From Candidatus Aminicenantota bacterium (GTDB lineage Bacteria > Acidobacteriota > Aminicenantia > Aminicenantales > Aminicenantaceae), in NCBI GenBank assembly GCA_020348385.1, contig CP070750.1, positions 3,312,908-3,372,012 on the forward strand: a stretch of DNA of 59,105 nucleotides, read 5' to 3'. Positions 17,494 through 26,670 of this stretch are shown in pieces (position 1 is the stretch's first letter; each line of letters begins with the position of its first letter). A program made the translations under genes and the position numbers. The notes beneath the pieces are model-generated. The model did not search any database, had not been told where the DNA came from, and saw only the letters and a program-made list of their open reading frames with translations.

Positions 17494-18995
17494 TTTTTCC
17501 CCTTTAAACTGATCAGTATGCCTCCACTACCCAGTGCCAGCATGATCAGAGATTGGACAAAAGTCTTCCACTGGATTTGTTCAGCCAGGATAACTGCCTG
17601 AATCAAGAAAAACAAACCAGCCACACCGATGATACTATAGATACCCAGCATGATTCTCCAAGCCTGAAGATTGGTTCTGGGCGTATCTGCCGAGAGATAG
17701 CGATCGTACAACAGCATTCCCGCCAAACAGAAAATCCCCAGCCCAGCAAAGATGAGCCAGAAATTTCGCACTTGTCCCAGAACATCGGGGGATAACGGCG
17801 TACCGGCGGCAACAGCCTCAGCCGTAGGGGCAATCGGAGCAAGGATTTTTTCATACAATACTGCTCCGAGATTGCTGCCGAGCAGGCTCCCGAACACCCC
17901 GTAAAGGAATGCATATCCCATGTACACAGCCTTTTTATCTTGAGGAGCGACAAGCCCCACATAGCTGTAATACTTCGGGTGGGCTGTCATCTCCCCCAGT
18001 GAAAAAACAGCGATCCCAAGGATGAACATCCAAGCGGAGCTCGTGAAAGCCAAAACCACAAACCCACACAACCCGAACACGATACCCACAGCCATCACTG
18101 GCAGGGCTTTCATGTTTTTTGTGATGCGACTAACCAAGACAACTAAAAGAACAATGGTCGCAGCATTGATGATCGTGACAAACTCGGCATCGAACTTAAA
18201 CGGTTTCAGTAGCCAAGTTTTTTGCATGAAGGCATCTACCGGAGCCCGGTAGATGAAATCTCGCAGATACCATAGAATCGAACCGAACATCTGGAAGTAG
18301 AGGATCCAGAACGTGGAATAGACTATGATCAACAGCATAAAACGGGAATCGCTCAGCACCAGCATGGCCTCCTTCAGAACCTCTCTGATGGGCTTGGTGC
18401 TCTCGGGCTTATCGGGATCTTTGTAAAGGAATGCAGAAGGTATAAGCATCAGGAAACACCACAGGGCCGAAGAGAAAAACACATACCGCCAATTGAATCC
18501 TTTGATCCAGCTAACAAAAAGCGGGGCAACGAGAGCGCCCAGATTGATGCACCAATAATACACCCCGAATCCAAAACCGCTGGTCTCCTTGGTCGTGGTT
18601 CGGGCTACTGTTCCTGTAATGATGGGCTTAAATAAACCACTTCCTGTAGCCATGATCAAAAGAAACAGGAAAATCAATCCGTAAGAATCAAAATTACCCG
18701 CTGCAAAATACCCAATAGTCAACAAGGAAAAGGCAACAAGGAGAATCTTCCTGTATCCCAGACGATCCCCCAGAGCACCGCCGATTATCGGAACGATATA
18801 AGTCAGCGCATACACAAACCCTTGCAGCAATCCCACTTCCTGTTGGCGGAATCCAAGAACATCCACAAGATAAACAGCCAATACAGAATTCAATCCATAA
18901 TAGGCTCCTCTCTCGAAAAACTCCATCATGTTAGCGATCCAGAAGGTTCTCGGAAAAGACTTCAGCATGCCTTTCTTCTTTTTTTCTTCTGTCAT
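17490..18995 (-). CDS. POT/PTR2-family proton-coupled oligopeptide transporter
   Basis: An MFS-fold symporter for di- and tripeptides, 501 residues, 12 or more TM helices. The N-terminal POT signature is [11 protein letters not shown] (ExxERxxYYG), the MFS loop is [12 protein letters not shown], and the PTR2 motif is [14 protein letters not shown] (FYxxINxGS-like). It lies 13 bp after a secreted M42 aminopeptidase, a pairing that makes sense for import of peptides released outside the cytoplasm. Confidence 0.9.
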   Translation of the reverse strand: MTEEKKKKGMLKSFPRTFWIANMMEFFERGAYYGLNSVLAVYLVDVLGFRQQEVGLLQGFVYALTYIVPIIGGALGDRLGYRKILLVAFSLLTIGYFAAGNFDSYGLIFLFLLIMATGSGLFKPIITGTVARTTTKETSGFGFGVYYWCINLGALVAPLFVSWIKGFNWRYVFFSSALWCFLMLIPSAFLYKDPDKPESTKPIREVLKEAMLVLSDSRFMLLIIVYSTFWILYFQMFGSILWYLRDFIYRAPVDAFMQKTWLLKPFKFDAEFVTIINAATIVLLVVLVSRITKNMKALPVMAVGIVFGLCGFVVLAFTSSAWMFILGIAVFSLGEMTAHPKYYSYVGLVAPQDKKAVYMGYAFLYGVFGSLLGSNLGAVLYEKILAPIAPTAEAVAAGTPLSPDVLGQVRNFWLIFAGLGIFCLAGMLLYDRYLSADTPRTNLQAWRIMLGIYSIIGVAGLFFLIQAVILAEQIQWKTFVQSLIMLALGSGGILISLKGKK

Positions 18996-19008
18996 ATTCT
19001 CTCCTTCC

Positions 19009-20115
19009 CTACTCCCAATCTCTCACCAGAGCTGCGATCAGATCGGTGAGTGCTTCGAGATCCGCTCGGTGTATTTTCTCGATAAAGGAATGGGAATATG
19101 TGCCCGGCCAGGACAGCGGGATGTCCACCGCTCCATGAGGCACAAACACCGACCCGTCGTTCCCTCCCCTTGTGTTGCCGAGTTGAATAGGGATTTTATT
19201 GGCTCTCGCGATGGCGATCACTTTTTTCAACTGCGCATAAGGAGCTATATTGCTGGAATCGATAGCACGGAGTACCGCCCCCTTTCCCAAAGGCAGATGG
19301 GCAAATCTTCTGGAATCGAACGGCCCAGCAGAGGAAACAAATGTGTCCACAGGAAAGACATAATCGGCATCGAGCTTCACAGCAAGATGGGATGCCCCGA
19401 AAAGGCCCGTTTCCTCCTGCACATCCCAGGCAAACGTTATGGTTTTGTTCTCGATCTTAGTCCAATCCACTCGGCAGGACGCTTCGAGAAGGGCAGCGCA
19501 TCCTGCTCTGTCATCTACAGCGCGTGTTGCTAAAAGTTCGGGTGAAAACTCCACAATCTTTTTCCTGATCGTGATGGAATCTCCGTTGGAAACTCCCAGT
19601 GCCCTTACTTCCTCTTGGCTCGAAACACCAAGATAAATCGCGATATCGGCCGTGGTGTAGGCAGATATTTCCAGATTGCGCTGAAAATAATTGGGGCGCG
19701 GGGCCACAATGCCTCCAACAATTCCCGTTTTTGTGTGAATTTCAACAGCATGCCCCTCATACATCTGGGGCAGGAATCCTCCACGACTGGACACTTTGAG
19801 CAATCCTTCAGGAGTGATTCCTTCGACGACAAACCCCAGTTCATCCGTATGGGCCACAAAAACCAGGTGAGGCCGCCCACTTCCCACGGTAAACCAAAGG
19901 TTTTGCATTTCGTCTTTCTGGGGTTTTACCTCTTGAGGCAAACGAGATTGGATAAAATCAGCCACTTGGCCTTCGTATCCCGAAACACCCGGAATCAGCA
20001 CCAGTTCTTTGAGCAATTGCCAGGAAGTCTTCGATTCTTTAATCGTATGAGAGAATAGAACTCCGTACAAAAAGACCATCAGGAGCAAAACGAACAGAAT
20101 ATTTTTTTTCATCAT
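19009..20115 (-). CDS. Secreted M42-family aminopeptidase
   Basis: A dinuclear metallo-aminopeptidase of the TET/glutamyl-aminopeptidase family, 368 residues. Ligands and catalytic residues are intact: H89 and D91 in AHTDELG, the Asp pair D201/D202 in RAVDDRAG, E234/E235 in DVQEETG, D257 in FPVDT and the late His in TYSHSFIE. It carries an N-terminal signal sequence (KKNILFVLLLMVFLYGVLFS), whereas known M42 enzymes are mostly cytoplasmic. Its start overlaps the stop of the upstream degenerate paralogue by 4 bp. Confidence 0.92.
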   Translation of the reverse strand: MMKKNILFVLLLMVFLYGVLFSHTIKESKTSWQLLKELVLIPGVSGYEGQVADFIQSRLPQEVKPQKDEMQNLWFTVGSGRPHLVFVAHTDELGFVVEGITPEGLLKVSSRGGFLPQMYEGHAVEIHTKTGIVGGIVAPRPNYFQRNLEISAYTTADIAIYLGVSSQEEVRALGVSNGDSITIRKKIVEFSPELLATRAVDDRAGCAALLEASCRVDWTKIENKTITFAWDVQEETGLFGASHLAVKLDADYVFPVDTFVSSAGPFDSRRFAHLPLGKGAVLRAIDSSNIAPYAQLKKVIAIARANKIPIQLGNTRGGNDGSVFVPHGAVDIPLSWPGTYSHSFIEKIHRADLEALTDLIAALVRDWE

Positions 20116-21230
20116 ATCCCCTCTCCCTGGAGCAAAACAGAAAGCATGAACCTGAGGGAATCCACATCTTTGATATCCACAACTTCAGCGGGAGTATGAG
20201 AAAATTTAACGGGCAAAAAGAGGCCGATGACCGCGTTGTGTTGCGACAAAAAGGGATTCATAACCGCAGAGCTGTGATCCGGGGCGAGCTGTAGAGAAAT
20301 ACCTTTGTCTTGGGCCAATTTCTGAACTCTATCCTGCATCTTAGTATCTTTATTCCCTGAATAAACAAGAACGGGACCGTTCCCGATCATTATTCCCGCT
20401 TGATTCTGTCCATCGCACGGGAAAACATCAACGATAACAATGCTTTTGGCTTCGATCTTTGCCGATACACAAAGAGCTCCCAGAGCAGAGCGAGGGCGGG
20501 ATCGACGTAAAGGAAACTTTGTTTGGGCCATCCACACAAGTGTCGGATTCGAAGCCGTCGATTCGGGAGCGATTCGTTTGGCAACATCCAAAACAAGGGC
20601 TGTGCAAAGTTTGAGACCGAGAGAATGGCCGGCTATTTTGCTTCCCGCCAACCGTGTGAGTTCTCTCTGAGGTGTAACGGCATCCAGCATGGTAACGCCA
20701 ATTTTTTGTGCCTCATCCTCTGATCTAACACCAATATCCAAATATGCCAGTTCCAAGCTCGGCCTCTTTTGAAACTCGTTCCTGACTTCAGAGGAAAGAA
20801 TATGGAGAGAAGGCAGGGCTAAAACGCCCTCGATAGGTCCTTTTTCGGTCCACACGATCATCGGATGCCCGAGGTGATAGGAATCGATCAAGGCCGGTCC
20901 AAAAACAGCTTTATCGATCCTCAAATATCCCTGCGGGTTTATACCGCTAACAAAATATCCCGCTTCATCCATGGGTGTGCATACAGCCAGCCGGGATTTC
21001 TGTTTTCCCAATTTTAAATAAAGGCTTCCCAAGTTATCTCTCATGGTCCGACAGCCTGGAGGAAGAATCTCTTGTATGGCCTCAACTATGGGTTCCTCAT
21101 ATCCCGTGGGCGCCGGCACGGTGAAAAGGGTTTCTGCGAGCTTCAAAACGGAAGATTCTTCGGTATTTGAAGCCCAAACAGAGATCACAACAAGTATGCT
21201 GAAAGCAACAGAGATAATTCGCTTATCCAT
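20112..21230 (-). CDS. Catalytically degenerate M42 paralogue, secreted
   Basis: About 372 residues, colinear with the M42 enzyme encoded next to it but without its active site. AHTDELG is replaced by TPMDEAG (His lost, Asp kept), RAVDDRAG by KIAGHSLG (both Asp lost) and DVQEETG by MAQTKFP (both Glu lost); IVDVFP and a late His (FSHTP) remain. There is no frameshift and the reading frame is clean, so it is a maintained pseudoenzyme rather than a decaying gene. The start at 21230 has a perfect AGGAGGT; the in-frame TTG at 21254 is upstream of that site. A signal peptide follows (IISVAFSILVVISVWAS). It is first in the operon. Confidence 0.8.
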   Translation of the reverse strand: MDKRIISVAFSILVVISVWASNTEESSVLKLAETLFTVPAPTGYEEPIVEAIQEILPPGCRTMRDNLGSLYLKLGKQKSRLAVCTPMDEAGYFVSGINPQGYLRIDKAVFGPALIDSYHLGHPMIVWTEKGPIEGVLALPSLHILSSEVRNEFQKRPSLELAYLDIGVRSEDEAQKIGVTMLDAVTPQRELTRLAGSKIAGHSLGLKLCTALVLDVAKRIAPESTASNPTLVWMAQTKFPLRRSRPRSALGALCVSAKIEAKSIVIVDVFPCDGQNQAGIMIGNGPVLVYSGNKDTKMQDRVQKLAQDKGISLQLAPDHSSAVMNPFLSQHNAVIGLFLPVKFSHTPAEVVDIKDVDSLRFMLSVLLQGEGI

Positions 21231-21385
21231 TTGACCTCCTCTATCCTTTCTCAAAAGCCAAAAGTACCCATTCTAGATGGCTTGAATTACAATTAAATAC
21301 AACAAATGCGTGAGAAAATCCACTCGATTGGAGAAAAAACGTGATTTGTGGACTGAATGACTAAGTCAGAGTAAGCGAAACTATT

Positions 21386-21766
21386 TTATGCCTTTAAAAT
21401 CTTTAACGCCCTGTCTATGTCAGATACATCCATAATGACAGATATGGTATTTGCCTTAGAGCTCAAAGTTCCATAACAATATTCGATGTTTATGCCTTTA
21501 TTGCCCAACAATGTGGCCACATCGGCTAGAGCACCAGCTCTATGCTCAAGATCCACCCTCAAGACTTCTCTCGTTTCAGTCTCATACTTGTACTTGGTGA
21601 GAATTTTCATTGCCTTGTTGATGTTCTTCACGTAAAGCTTTGCCGAGTCTTGAAATAGCCCTATGGCCTCGATGTTGATTTTGTTTTCCGAAAGACAACT
21701 ACAAAGATCTCCCAGTGTTGACGGTTTGTTTTCTAAAACCACAAAAATTTCAGTGATTCTTTCCAT
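21386..21766 (-). CDS. Tandem ACT-domain protein
   Basis: 126 residues consisting of two ACT domains: about 4-60 (ITEIFVVLENKPSTLGDLCS) and about 70-125 (VLRVDLEHRAGALADVATLL). Such stand-alone ACT pairs bind amino acids or similar effectors and regulate partner enzymes. It follows the DHOD-like flavoprotein by 24 bp and is likely co-transcribed with it; no catalytic domain is attached. Confidence 0.82.
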   Translation of the reverse strand: MERITEIFVVLENKPSTLGDLCSCLSENKINIEAIGLFQDSAKLYVKNINKAMKILTKYKYETETREVLRVDLEHRAGALADVATLLGNKGINIEYCYGTLSSKANTISVIMDVSDIDRALKILKA

Positions 21767-21790
21767 CTGTCCCCCTATTTTTTTTGAATT

Positions 21791-22783
21791 TCATTTTTTC
21801 CCTGCATAGGTTTTCAGGTATTGAGAACGGAAATAAACCTCCGCTTCTCCTAAATTCTTGAAGCTTAATTCCTGTTTTTTAAAAGAGAGATCGCCACGGA
21901 AGCTCGCGATATCAGGGCACTTCTGTTCTGTCATCCATGACTCGAGTCCTTCCAGCAAATGGAAGGTTTCCTCCACCCCCTTCTGATAAAAGAGAGTACA
22001 CACTTGAACAGCTGAGGCTCCAGCGAGCATTTGTTTGACGATGTCTTCACCGCTCTGGATGCCTCCCGAAGAGGCAACATCACATCCCACTCTCCCGGAG
22101 AGAAGTCCCACCCAACGCAGGCTCTGATGGAAATCTCCGATCCCCTTGCGACTTTTTGTTCGAAGATTATGAACATCGATATCCGGCACAAGGAACCAAT
22201 TGAAAAGGACCAGGGCATCACACCCCGAATCGGCAAGTCTACTGGCCAGGTGAGGAAGAGCTGTAACCTGTATGGTTAGTTTCACAGCAACGGGAATTGT
22301 AACTTCCTTTTTGACCTTCTCCAAAATATCGAGATGGTATTTTTCATAATCGAAACTTGGTGTATCCAGATCGATTGGAAGAAAGTAAATGTTCAATTCC
22401 AAACCATCTGCACCTGCATCCTGCAGTTGTCGGGCGAAACTGGGCCAAAGCTTATTCGATTGGCAGTTGATGCTGGCGATGATCGGGATGTTCACCTCTT
22501 TTTTTGCCTTCTCGATCAACTGCGTGAGTTCCTGAGGAGCATATTCGAGAAGTCCTCCGCGCCTCATGTAATCCAAGGCTTCCGGATAAACATTGATGTC
22601 TTCTTCTGGAATGTCTTGCTCCACTTGGTATTGTTCTTCGAAGATGGACTTGAGAACGACAGCTCCGACTCCCGCTTCTTCACAACGTTTTATCCCAGAC
22701 AAAGATTTGGTGAGACCAGAACTCCCGACAATGATAGGGTTTCGTAGTTCCAAGCCCATGTACTCGGTCTTCAAATCAACCAT
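21791..22783 (-). CDS. Dihydroorotate dehydrogenase-like FMN protein
   Basis: A TIM-barrel flavoprotein of 330 residues in the PyrD superfamily. Conserved features are LRNPIIVGSSGLT near the N-terminus, VVLKSIFEEQ, the FMN-phosphate loop SSGGIQSGEDIVKQMLAGASAVQVCT and late FYQKG. The NxSxPN catalytic loop of true DHODs is replaced by ELNIYFLP, so classical orotate formation is doubtful; it belongs to a DHOD-like branch of unassigned function. It is followed by the ACT gene. GGAG precedes the ATG. Confidence 0.82.
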   Translation of the reverse strand: MVDLKTEYMGLELRNPIIVGSSGLTKSLSGIKRCEEAGVGAVVLKSIFEEQYQVEQDIPEEDINVYPEALDYMRRGGLLEYAPQELTQLIEKAKKEVNIPIIASINCQSNKLWPSFARQLQDAGADGLELNIYFLPIDLDTPSFDYEKYHLDILEKVKKEVTIPVAVKLTIQVTALPHLASRLADSGCDALVLFNWFLVPDIDVHNLRTKSRKGIGDFHQSLRWVGLLSGRVGCDVASSGGIQSGEDIVKQMLAGASAVQVCTLFYQKGVEETFHLLEGLESWMTEQKCPDIASFRGDLSFKKQELSFKNLGEAEVYFRSQYLKTYAGKK

Positions 22784-22819
22784 CTTCGTCTCCGTTCTGA
22801 ATTATTGTAGCCCATACGC

Positions 22820-22825
22820 ATTATA
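22820..22825 (-). promoter_or_regulatory. -10 of DHOD-like/ACT operon
   Basis: A consensus TATAAT on the minus strand lies about 37 bp before the ATG. No clear -35 is seen. A G-rich repeat (22871-22886) lies further upstream. Confidence 0.4.
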
Positions 22826-22869
22826 CATGTACAGCTTCATGCGCCATTGCTTTGTCCCACCTTGAATGT

Positions 22870-22886
22870 AGGGTGGGGTGGGTCGG
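22870..22886 (+). repeat. G-rich intergenic motif
   Basis: AGGGTGGGGTGGGTCGG matches the G-rich tracts seen in four other intergenic gaps (69-89, 12499, 33345, 42465), orientation varying. Confidence 0.4.
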
Positions 22887-22916
22887 CTATGTCATTTTAC
22901 AAAATATTGCATTGTA

Positions 22917-23930
22917 CTATACAGATTTTAATGCGTCCTTATACCTTCGGATGATTTCCATCTCCTTATCCCTGAGCCAATAATTCTCAGGCGGATCACC
23001 CCTATATTCCTCGATATACCATTGGATGGTTTTCCTCATCCATGTATCGAACGCTGTGGAGGAAAAATCCAGATCTCTGTTCGCCTTATTGGCATTCATG
23101 ACAAAGGGCCTTCGGCCAAAAAAAGGAGAGAAAGACGTTCCAAGAGATGTTTTAGCCAGAATCTTAGAAGGAATATCTACCAGCTCGACATCGACCACCA
23201 AAATTTCTGCGGCCTTATGCACAAATTCTCTCAACGTCACGATCTCATCCTGGGCCAAATTATAAACCTCGCCGATGGACAAAGCATTCTGCAGATTGGA
23301 GGCCACGGTGTTCACGATATCTCCCTGATAGATATATGTCTGTGATACCAACCCGCTGTCCGGCAGGATTTGCGGCTTTTTGTCCATCAGGCGGATAAAA
23401 TAAGAATAGGCCCGGAGAGTGTTATCCCGTTCCCCGATCACGAACGGCAAGCGAAACATGGTCACAGGAAATCCATGTCTCTGATGAGCTTCCCGGAGGA
23501 CATCCTCGCACTTTCTCTTGTTATACCCATACATCCACCACTCATCATTGGTTCTTGGCCTCGGAAACAAAGGGCGATCATAGTCCTCTTCCCGAAGGGG
23601 ACAGGGATAATCCTGGGTCACTAAATACACAGCACCCGTGCTGATATGGATGTAGTGCTCTACGTTATCCCTGAAGGTTTTGACGGCTGTCTGGCTGTCT
23701 GTTGCTTTGTAAGCGATCATATCGATCACGACATCGAATTCCACTTCTTTCAAAGCATTGAAAAAAAAGTCGCCATCATTCCTGTCTCCACAAATTCTTT
23801 CAACACGAGAACCAAAATCATCGGGAGTATGGCACCGATTGAAAAGGGTGATATCATGTCCATCCTGAATCAGACGTTTGGCAATATGATAACCTAAGAA
23901 ACGGGATCCTCCGATGATGAGTATTTTCAT
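22917..23930 (-). CDS. NAD(P)-dependent epimerase/dehydratase (extended SDR)
   Basis: 337 residues with an N-terminal Rossmann motif GGSRFLGYHIAKRL and the catalytic YxxxK as YGYNK in WWMYGYNKRKCED. The C-terminal substrate domain resembles nucleotide-sugar epimerases and NmrA-like reductases. The substrate is not predictable. It is the last gene of the antiporter-GlcD-SDR run, 6 bp after glcD. Confidence 0.85.
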   Translation of the reverse strand: MKILIIGGSRFLGYHIAKRLIQDGHDITLFNRCHTPDDFGSRVERICGDRNDGDFFFNALKEVEFDVVIDMIAYKATDSQTAVKTFRDNVEHYIHISTGAVYLVTQDYPCPLREEDYDRPLFPRPRTNDEWWMYGYNKRKCEDVLREAHQRHGFPVTMFRLPFVIGERDNTLRAYSYFIRLMDKKPQILPDSGLVSQTYIYQGDIVNTVASNLQNALSIGEVYNLAQDEIVTLREFVHKAAEILVVDVELVDIPSKILAKTSLGTSFSPFFGRRPFVMNANKANRDLDFSSTAFDTWMRKTIQWYIEEYRGDPPENYWLRDKEMEIIRRYKDALKSV

Positions 23931-23936
23931 GCAGGC

Positions 23937-25358
23937 TTACAGGTCAAAGATTTTTCCTGGATTGAGGATATTGTTCGGATCAAAGGTTTTTTTGATCCCC
24001 TTCATTAGACTGATGGTTTCTTCGTCTAAAACATAGGAAAGGTAAGGTTTTTTCACGACGCCGATCCCATGCTCCCCGGAGATCACCCCTCGCCTATCTC
24101 TGCAGTCTCGGTATAGATCTCTGCGAACCTTTTCCAGCTTGTTTTTCCAATCCTCTTCAGGAAGCGGGACGATACGCCCCTCTTCGTATACAGCTTTCAT
24201 GATGTGCGTATGCACATTCCCGTCGGCTGCATGGCCGAATGTCGGCAGCCAGATATTGTATTCCTGAGAGACTTCTTGCACACGCTTGATGTGTTGGGCG
24301 ATTTCGGCACGAGGCACAGCGATATCCAGAATTTCCAGAGTATGGGCTTTGATGGCCTCATAAATTTTGCTCCGGATTTCGAGAACCTGCTGTTGTTTGT
24401 TCGGGTCATCAGCCACAAAAACATCCAGAGCGTTTCGTTCCATGCAAATGACAGCCACTTGCTCGGACAATTTGTCCATCTGTTCCTCGGTTGCCGCATC
24501 GCAAATGATGAGTAAATAAGTATTGCCTTCTGAGCATGGCCATCGCTTGCGCAGAAAGTTTTCTGTGATCTGGATAACATCTTTCGGGATAAACTCAACG
24601 GCCAGAGGAATGATTTTATTGGCCAGGAGTTCCGGCACCGAGTCGATGGCGTCCTTAAGGTTTTCGTACGGGATGATGAGCGAACGGGACATCTGGGGAG
24701 ATGGCATGAGCTGGAGAGTGGCTTTGGTGATAATGCCTAATGTTCCTTCCGAACCGATCATCAGATGCAATAGATTGTACCCTGTGCTGGATTTCATAAG
24801 TTTCCCACCCAGGTTGATGACAGCTCCTGATGGGAGGACCACCTCCAACTCCCGCACATAGTTGCGGACAACGCCATATTTCACCGCTCTGGCCCCTCCC
24901 GCGTTCGTGGCGATGACACCTCCGATCATGGCTGTCTCATCTCCGGGGTGAGGGGGAAAGAATAGGCCTTCCTCTTCCACACGTGGGTAGAAATCCATGA
25001 GCAAAACCCCAGCTTCGGCCACGATCATCTGGTTATGCCTGTCTACCTCGACTATTTGGTTCATTCTCTCGAGAGAAAGAACGATACCTCCATTTATCGG
25101 CACACATCCTCCACACAATCCGGTCGCTCCTCCTCTAGGAGTCACCGGGATCTTTTCTTTATCGGCCAAACCAAGAATCCGGGAAACTTCTTGAGTGGAT
25201 TGGGGTTTGACCACAACATCAGGCTCTCGAGAGATATCGCTGAGAGAAAATTCGTCATGGCTGTAATCGATCATTTTCTCCAGATCGCGGATCACATTTT
25301 TTTTACTGACGATCTTTTCCAACTCCAGGACAATCCTATCGGTTAATGCATTAAACAT
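23937..25358 (-). CDS. FAD-linked 2-hydroxyacid oxidase (GlcD/D-lactate dehydrogenase type)
   Basis: 473 residues. The N-terminal PCMH-type FAD-binding domain has PVTPRGGATGLCGGCVPING and IGGVIATNAGG. The C-terminal oxidase domain has the metal-binding HAADGNVHTH and GEHGIGVVKK, ending in DPNNILNPGKIF. It would oxidise glycolate, D-lactate or D-2-hydroxyglutarate. A strong ribosome site AGAGGTGA lies in the last codons of the upstream antiporter gene. GlcE/GlcF partners are absent here. Confidence 0.92.
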   Translation of the reverse strand: MFNALTDRIVLELEKIVSKKNVIRDLEKMIDYSHDEFSLSDISREPDVVVKPQSTQEVSRILGLADKEKIPVTPRGGATGLCGGCVPINGGIVLSLERMNQIVEVDRHNQMIVAEAGVLLMDFYPRVEEEGLFFPPHPGDETAMIGGVIATNAGGARAVKYGVVRNYVRELEVVLPSGAVINLGGKLMKSSTGYNLLHLMIGSEGTLGIITKATLQLMPSPQMSRSLIIPYENLKDAIDSVPELLANKIIPLAVEFIPKDVIQITENFLRKRWPCSEGNTYLLIICDAATEEQMDKLSEQVAVICMERNALDVFVADDPNKQQQVLEIRSKIYEAIKAHTLEILDIAVPRAEIAQHIKRVQEVSQEYNIWLPTFGHAADGNVHTHIMKAVYEEGRIVPLPEEDWKNKLEKVRRDLYRDCRDRRGVISGEHGIGVVKKPYLSYVLDEETISLMKGIKKTFDPNNILNPGKIFDL

Positions 25359-25360
25359 AT

Positions 25361-26536
25361 TTAATCACCTCTTGGTCGATTCCTTCTCCTCCCCTTCCGA
25401 AACGCCATAACAATCAACGGCGGAGTGATGATTGTGGTCAAGAGAGACATTCCCAGCACAACCGTATAAATTTCCTGTGTGATCGAGTGGAGTGAAAGAC
25501 CGATAAGAGCTACTATTATTCCCACTTCCCCACGCGGAACCATACATACGCCGATCTGGATTTTCGTTCGCAGATCCTCCTTCCAACTGGCCAGACCTGC
25601 CCCGAGCATCTTGCTCACGACAGCTACCGCAGATATCACCAGAACTAAAACAACCAGCCGAGGCTCTATAAAAGTCCGGGGATCGAGGTGTGCCCCCATC
25701 ATCACAAAAAAGAACGGAAGCAGAAATTCGTTCACGTATTTGACTTTGTTCTCCAGATCATAAACGCCGGCCATCTCGTCGATGACAATCCCCGCCATAA
25801 AAGACCCGATGATGGCAGCAAGTCCGATTACATCGGCCAGTTCAGCCAAACCCAGACAGAGTATGACCGATAAAACAAACGGGCCTTCGGGAATGTTCAG
25901 CTTTTCCACCCATTTGCGTGTTCGCCGCGCAACCTTCGGACCCCACCACGTGAGAAACCCGACAAAAGCTATGGATTCCACAACCAAAAGAGAAAACTCT
26001 AGAGTGTTAAATTCCTGACGGGCAAGCCCCTTGACGATAGCGAGAACGATTAACGCAAGAATATCATCCAGCACGGCGGCTCCCAGCACGATGTAGGCCA
26101 CCTTGTGTTTTATCAATCCCATATCCTGGAGGACCTTCACCGATATCCCGACGCTGGTGGCAAGGATGGCGGTCGCGATAAAAAGGCTCTCGACAAAAGG
26201 AAAACCTAACCAGAACACAGTAAGGAATCCCATGACAAGAGGTAACAGAACCCCGAGCAACCCGACAAAAACTGCGGTACGACCTACGGCAAACAAATCC
26301 TTGACCCTGATCTCCAGTCCGACATGAAACAGCAGAAAAATCACACCGATCTCGGCAAAGGACATCAGGACGTGATTCTCCGTGCTGATGATTCCCAGGA
26401 CGTAATTACCAAGCAAAACGCCTGCCATCAGCTCGCCTATTAAGGCCGGCATCCGGAGGCGGATAAATAATTCCCCCAATATTTTAGCCGAAGCAAAAAT
26501 AATGAAAAAATAAAAGAGAAGATTTCCTGCTTCCAT
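25361..26536 (-). CDS. CPA2-family cation:proton antiporter
   Basis: 391 residues with about 12 hydrophobic helices and the KefB/Na+-H+ exchanger fold. GELMAGVLLGNYVLG, VGLEIRVKDLFAVGRTAVFV, AAVLDDILALIVLA (the ion-binding Asp-Asp region) and GSFMAGIVIDE are recognisable. No C-terminal TrkA-N or TrkA-C domain is present, so it is an antiporter core only. The following GlcD gene is 2 bp away. Confidence 0.9.
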   Translation of the reverse strand: MEAGNLLFYFFIIFASAKILGELFIRLRMPALIGELMAGVLLGNYVLGIISTENHVLMSFAEIGVIFLLFHVGLEIRVKDLFAVGRTAVFVGLLGVLLPLVMGFLTVFWLGFPFVESLFIATAILATSVGISVKVLQDMGLIKHKVAYIVLGAAVLDDILALIVLAIVKGLARQEFNTLEFSLLVVESIAFVGFLTWWGPKVARRTRKWVEKLNIPEGPFVLSVILCLGLAELADVIGLAAIIGSFMAGIVIDEMAGVYDLENKVKYVNEFLLPFFFVMMGAHLDPRTFIEPRLVVLVLVISAVAVVSKMLGAGLASWKEDLRTKIQIGVCMVPRGEVGIIVALIGLSLHSITQEIYTVVLGMSLLTTIITPPLIVMAFRKGRRRNRPRGD

Positions 26537-26590
26537 GTTTATAGGTCTATTGTTTAAACCAACTGCTTCTTTCTGTCAAACTCATTTTAA

Positions 26591-26670
26591 AAAAAGGGGA
26601 CGGTTCTATTTTTATTGAACATTGATAAAATTCCGATTAGTCAGAAAAAAAATAGAACCGTCCCCTTTTT
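26591..26670. repeat. REPIN-like inverted repeat (GGGGACGG family)
   Basis: Two perfect 23-bp inverted arms (26591-26613 and 26648-26670, outer end AAAAAGGGGACGGTTCTATT) flank a 34-bp centre. The design, two REP-like sequences facing each other, matches REPINs mobilised by Y1 (RAYT) transposases. No transposase is in the window. It covers the 3' end of the nuclease gene and supplies its stop codon. Confidence 0.75.

Noticed and set aside
20112..21230. Degenerate M42 gene as a pseudogene
   Set aside because: The frame is uninterrupted, has a perfect ribosome site and signal peptide, and is translationally coupled; better read as a pseudoenzyme.
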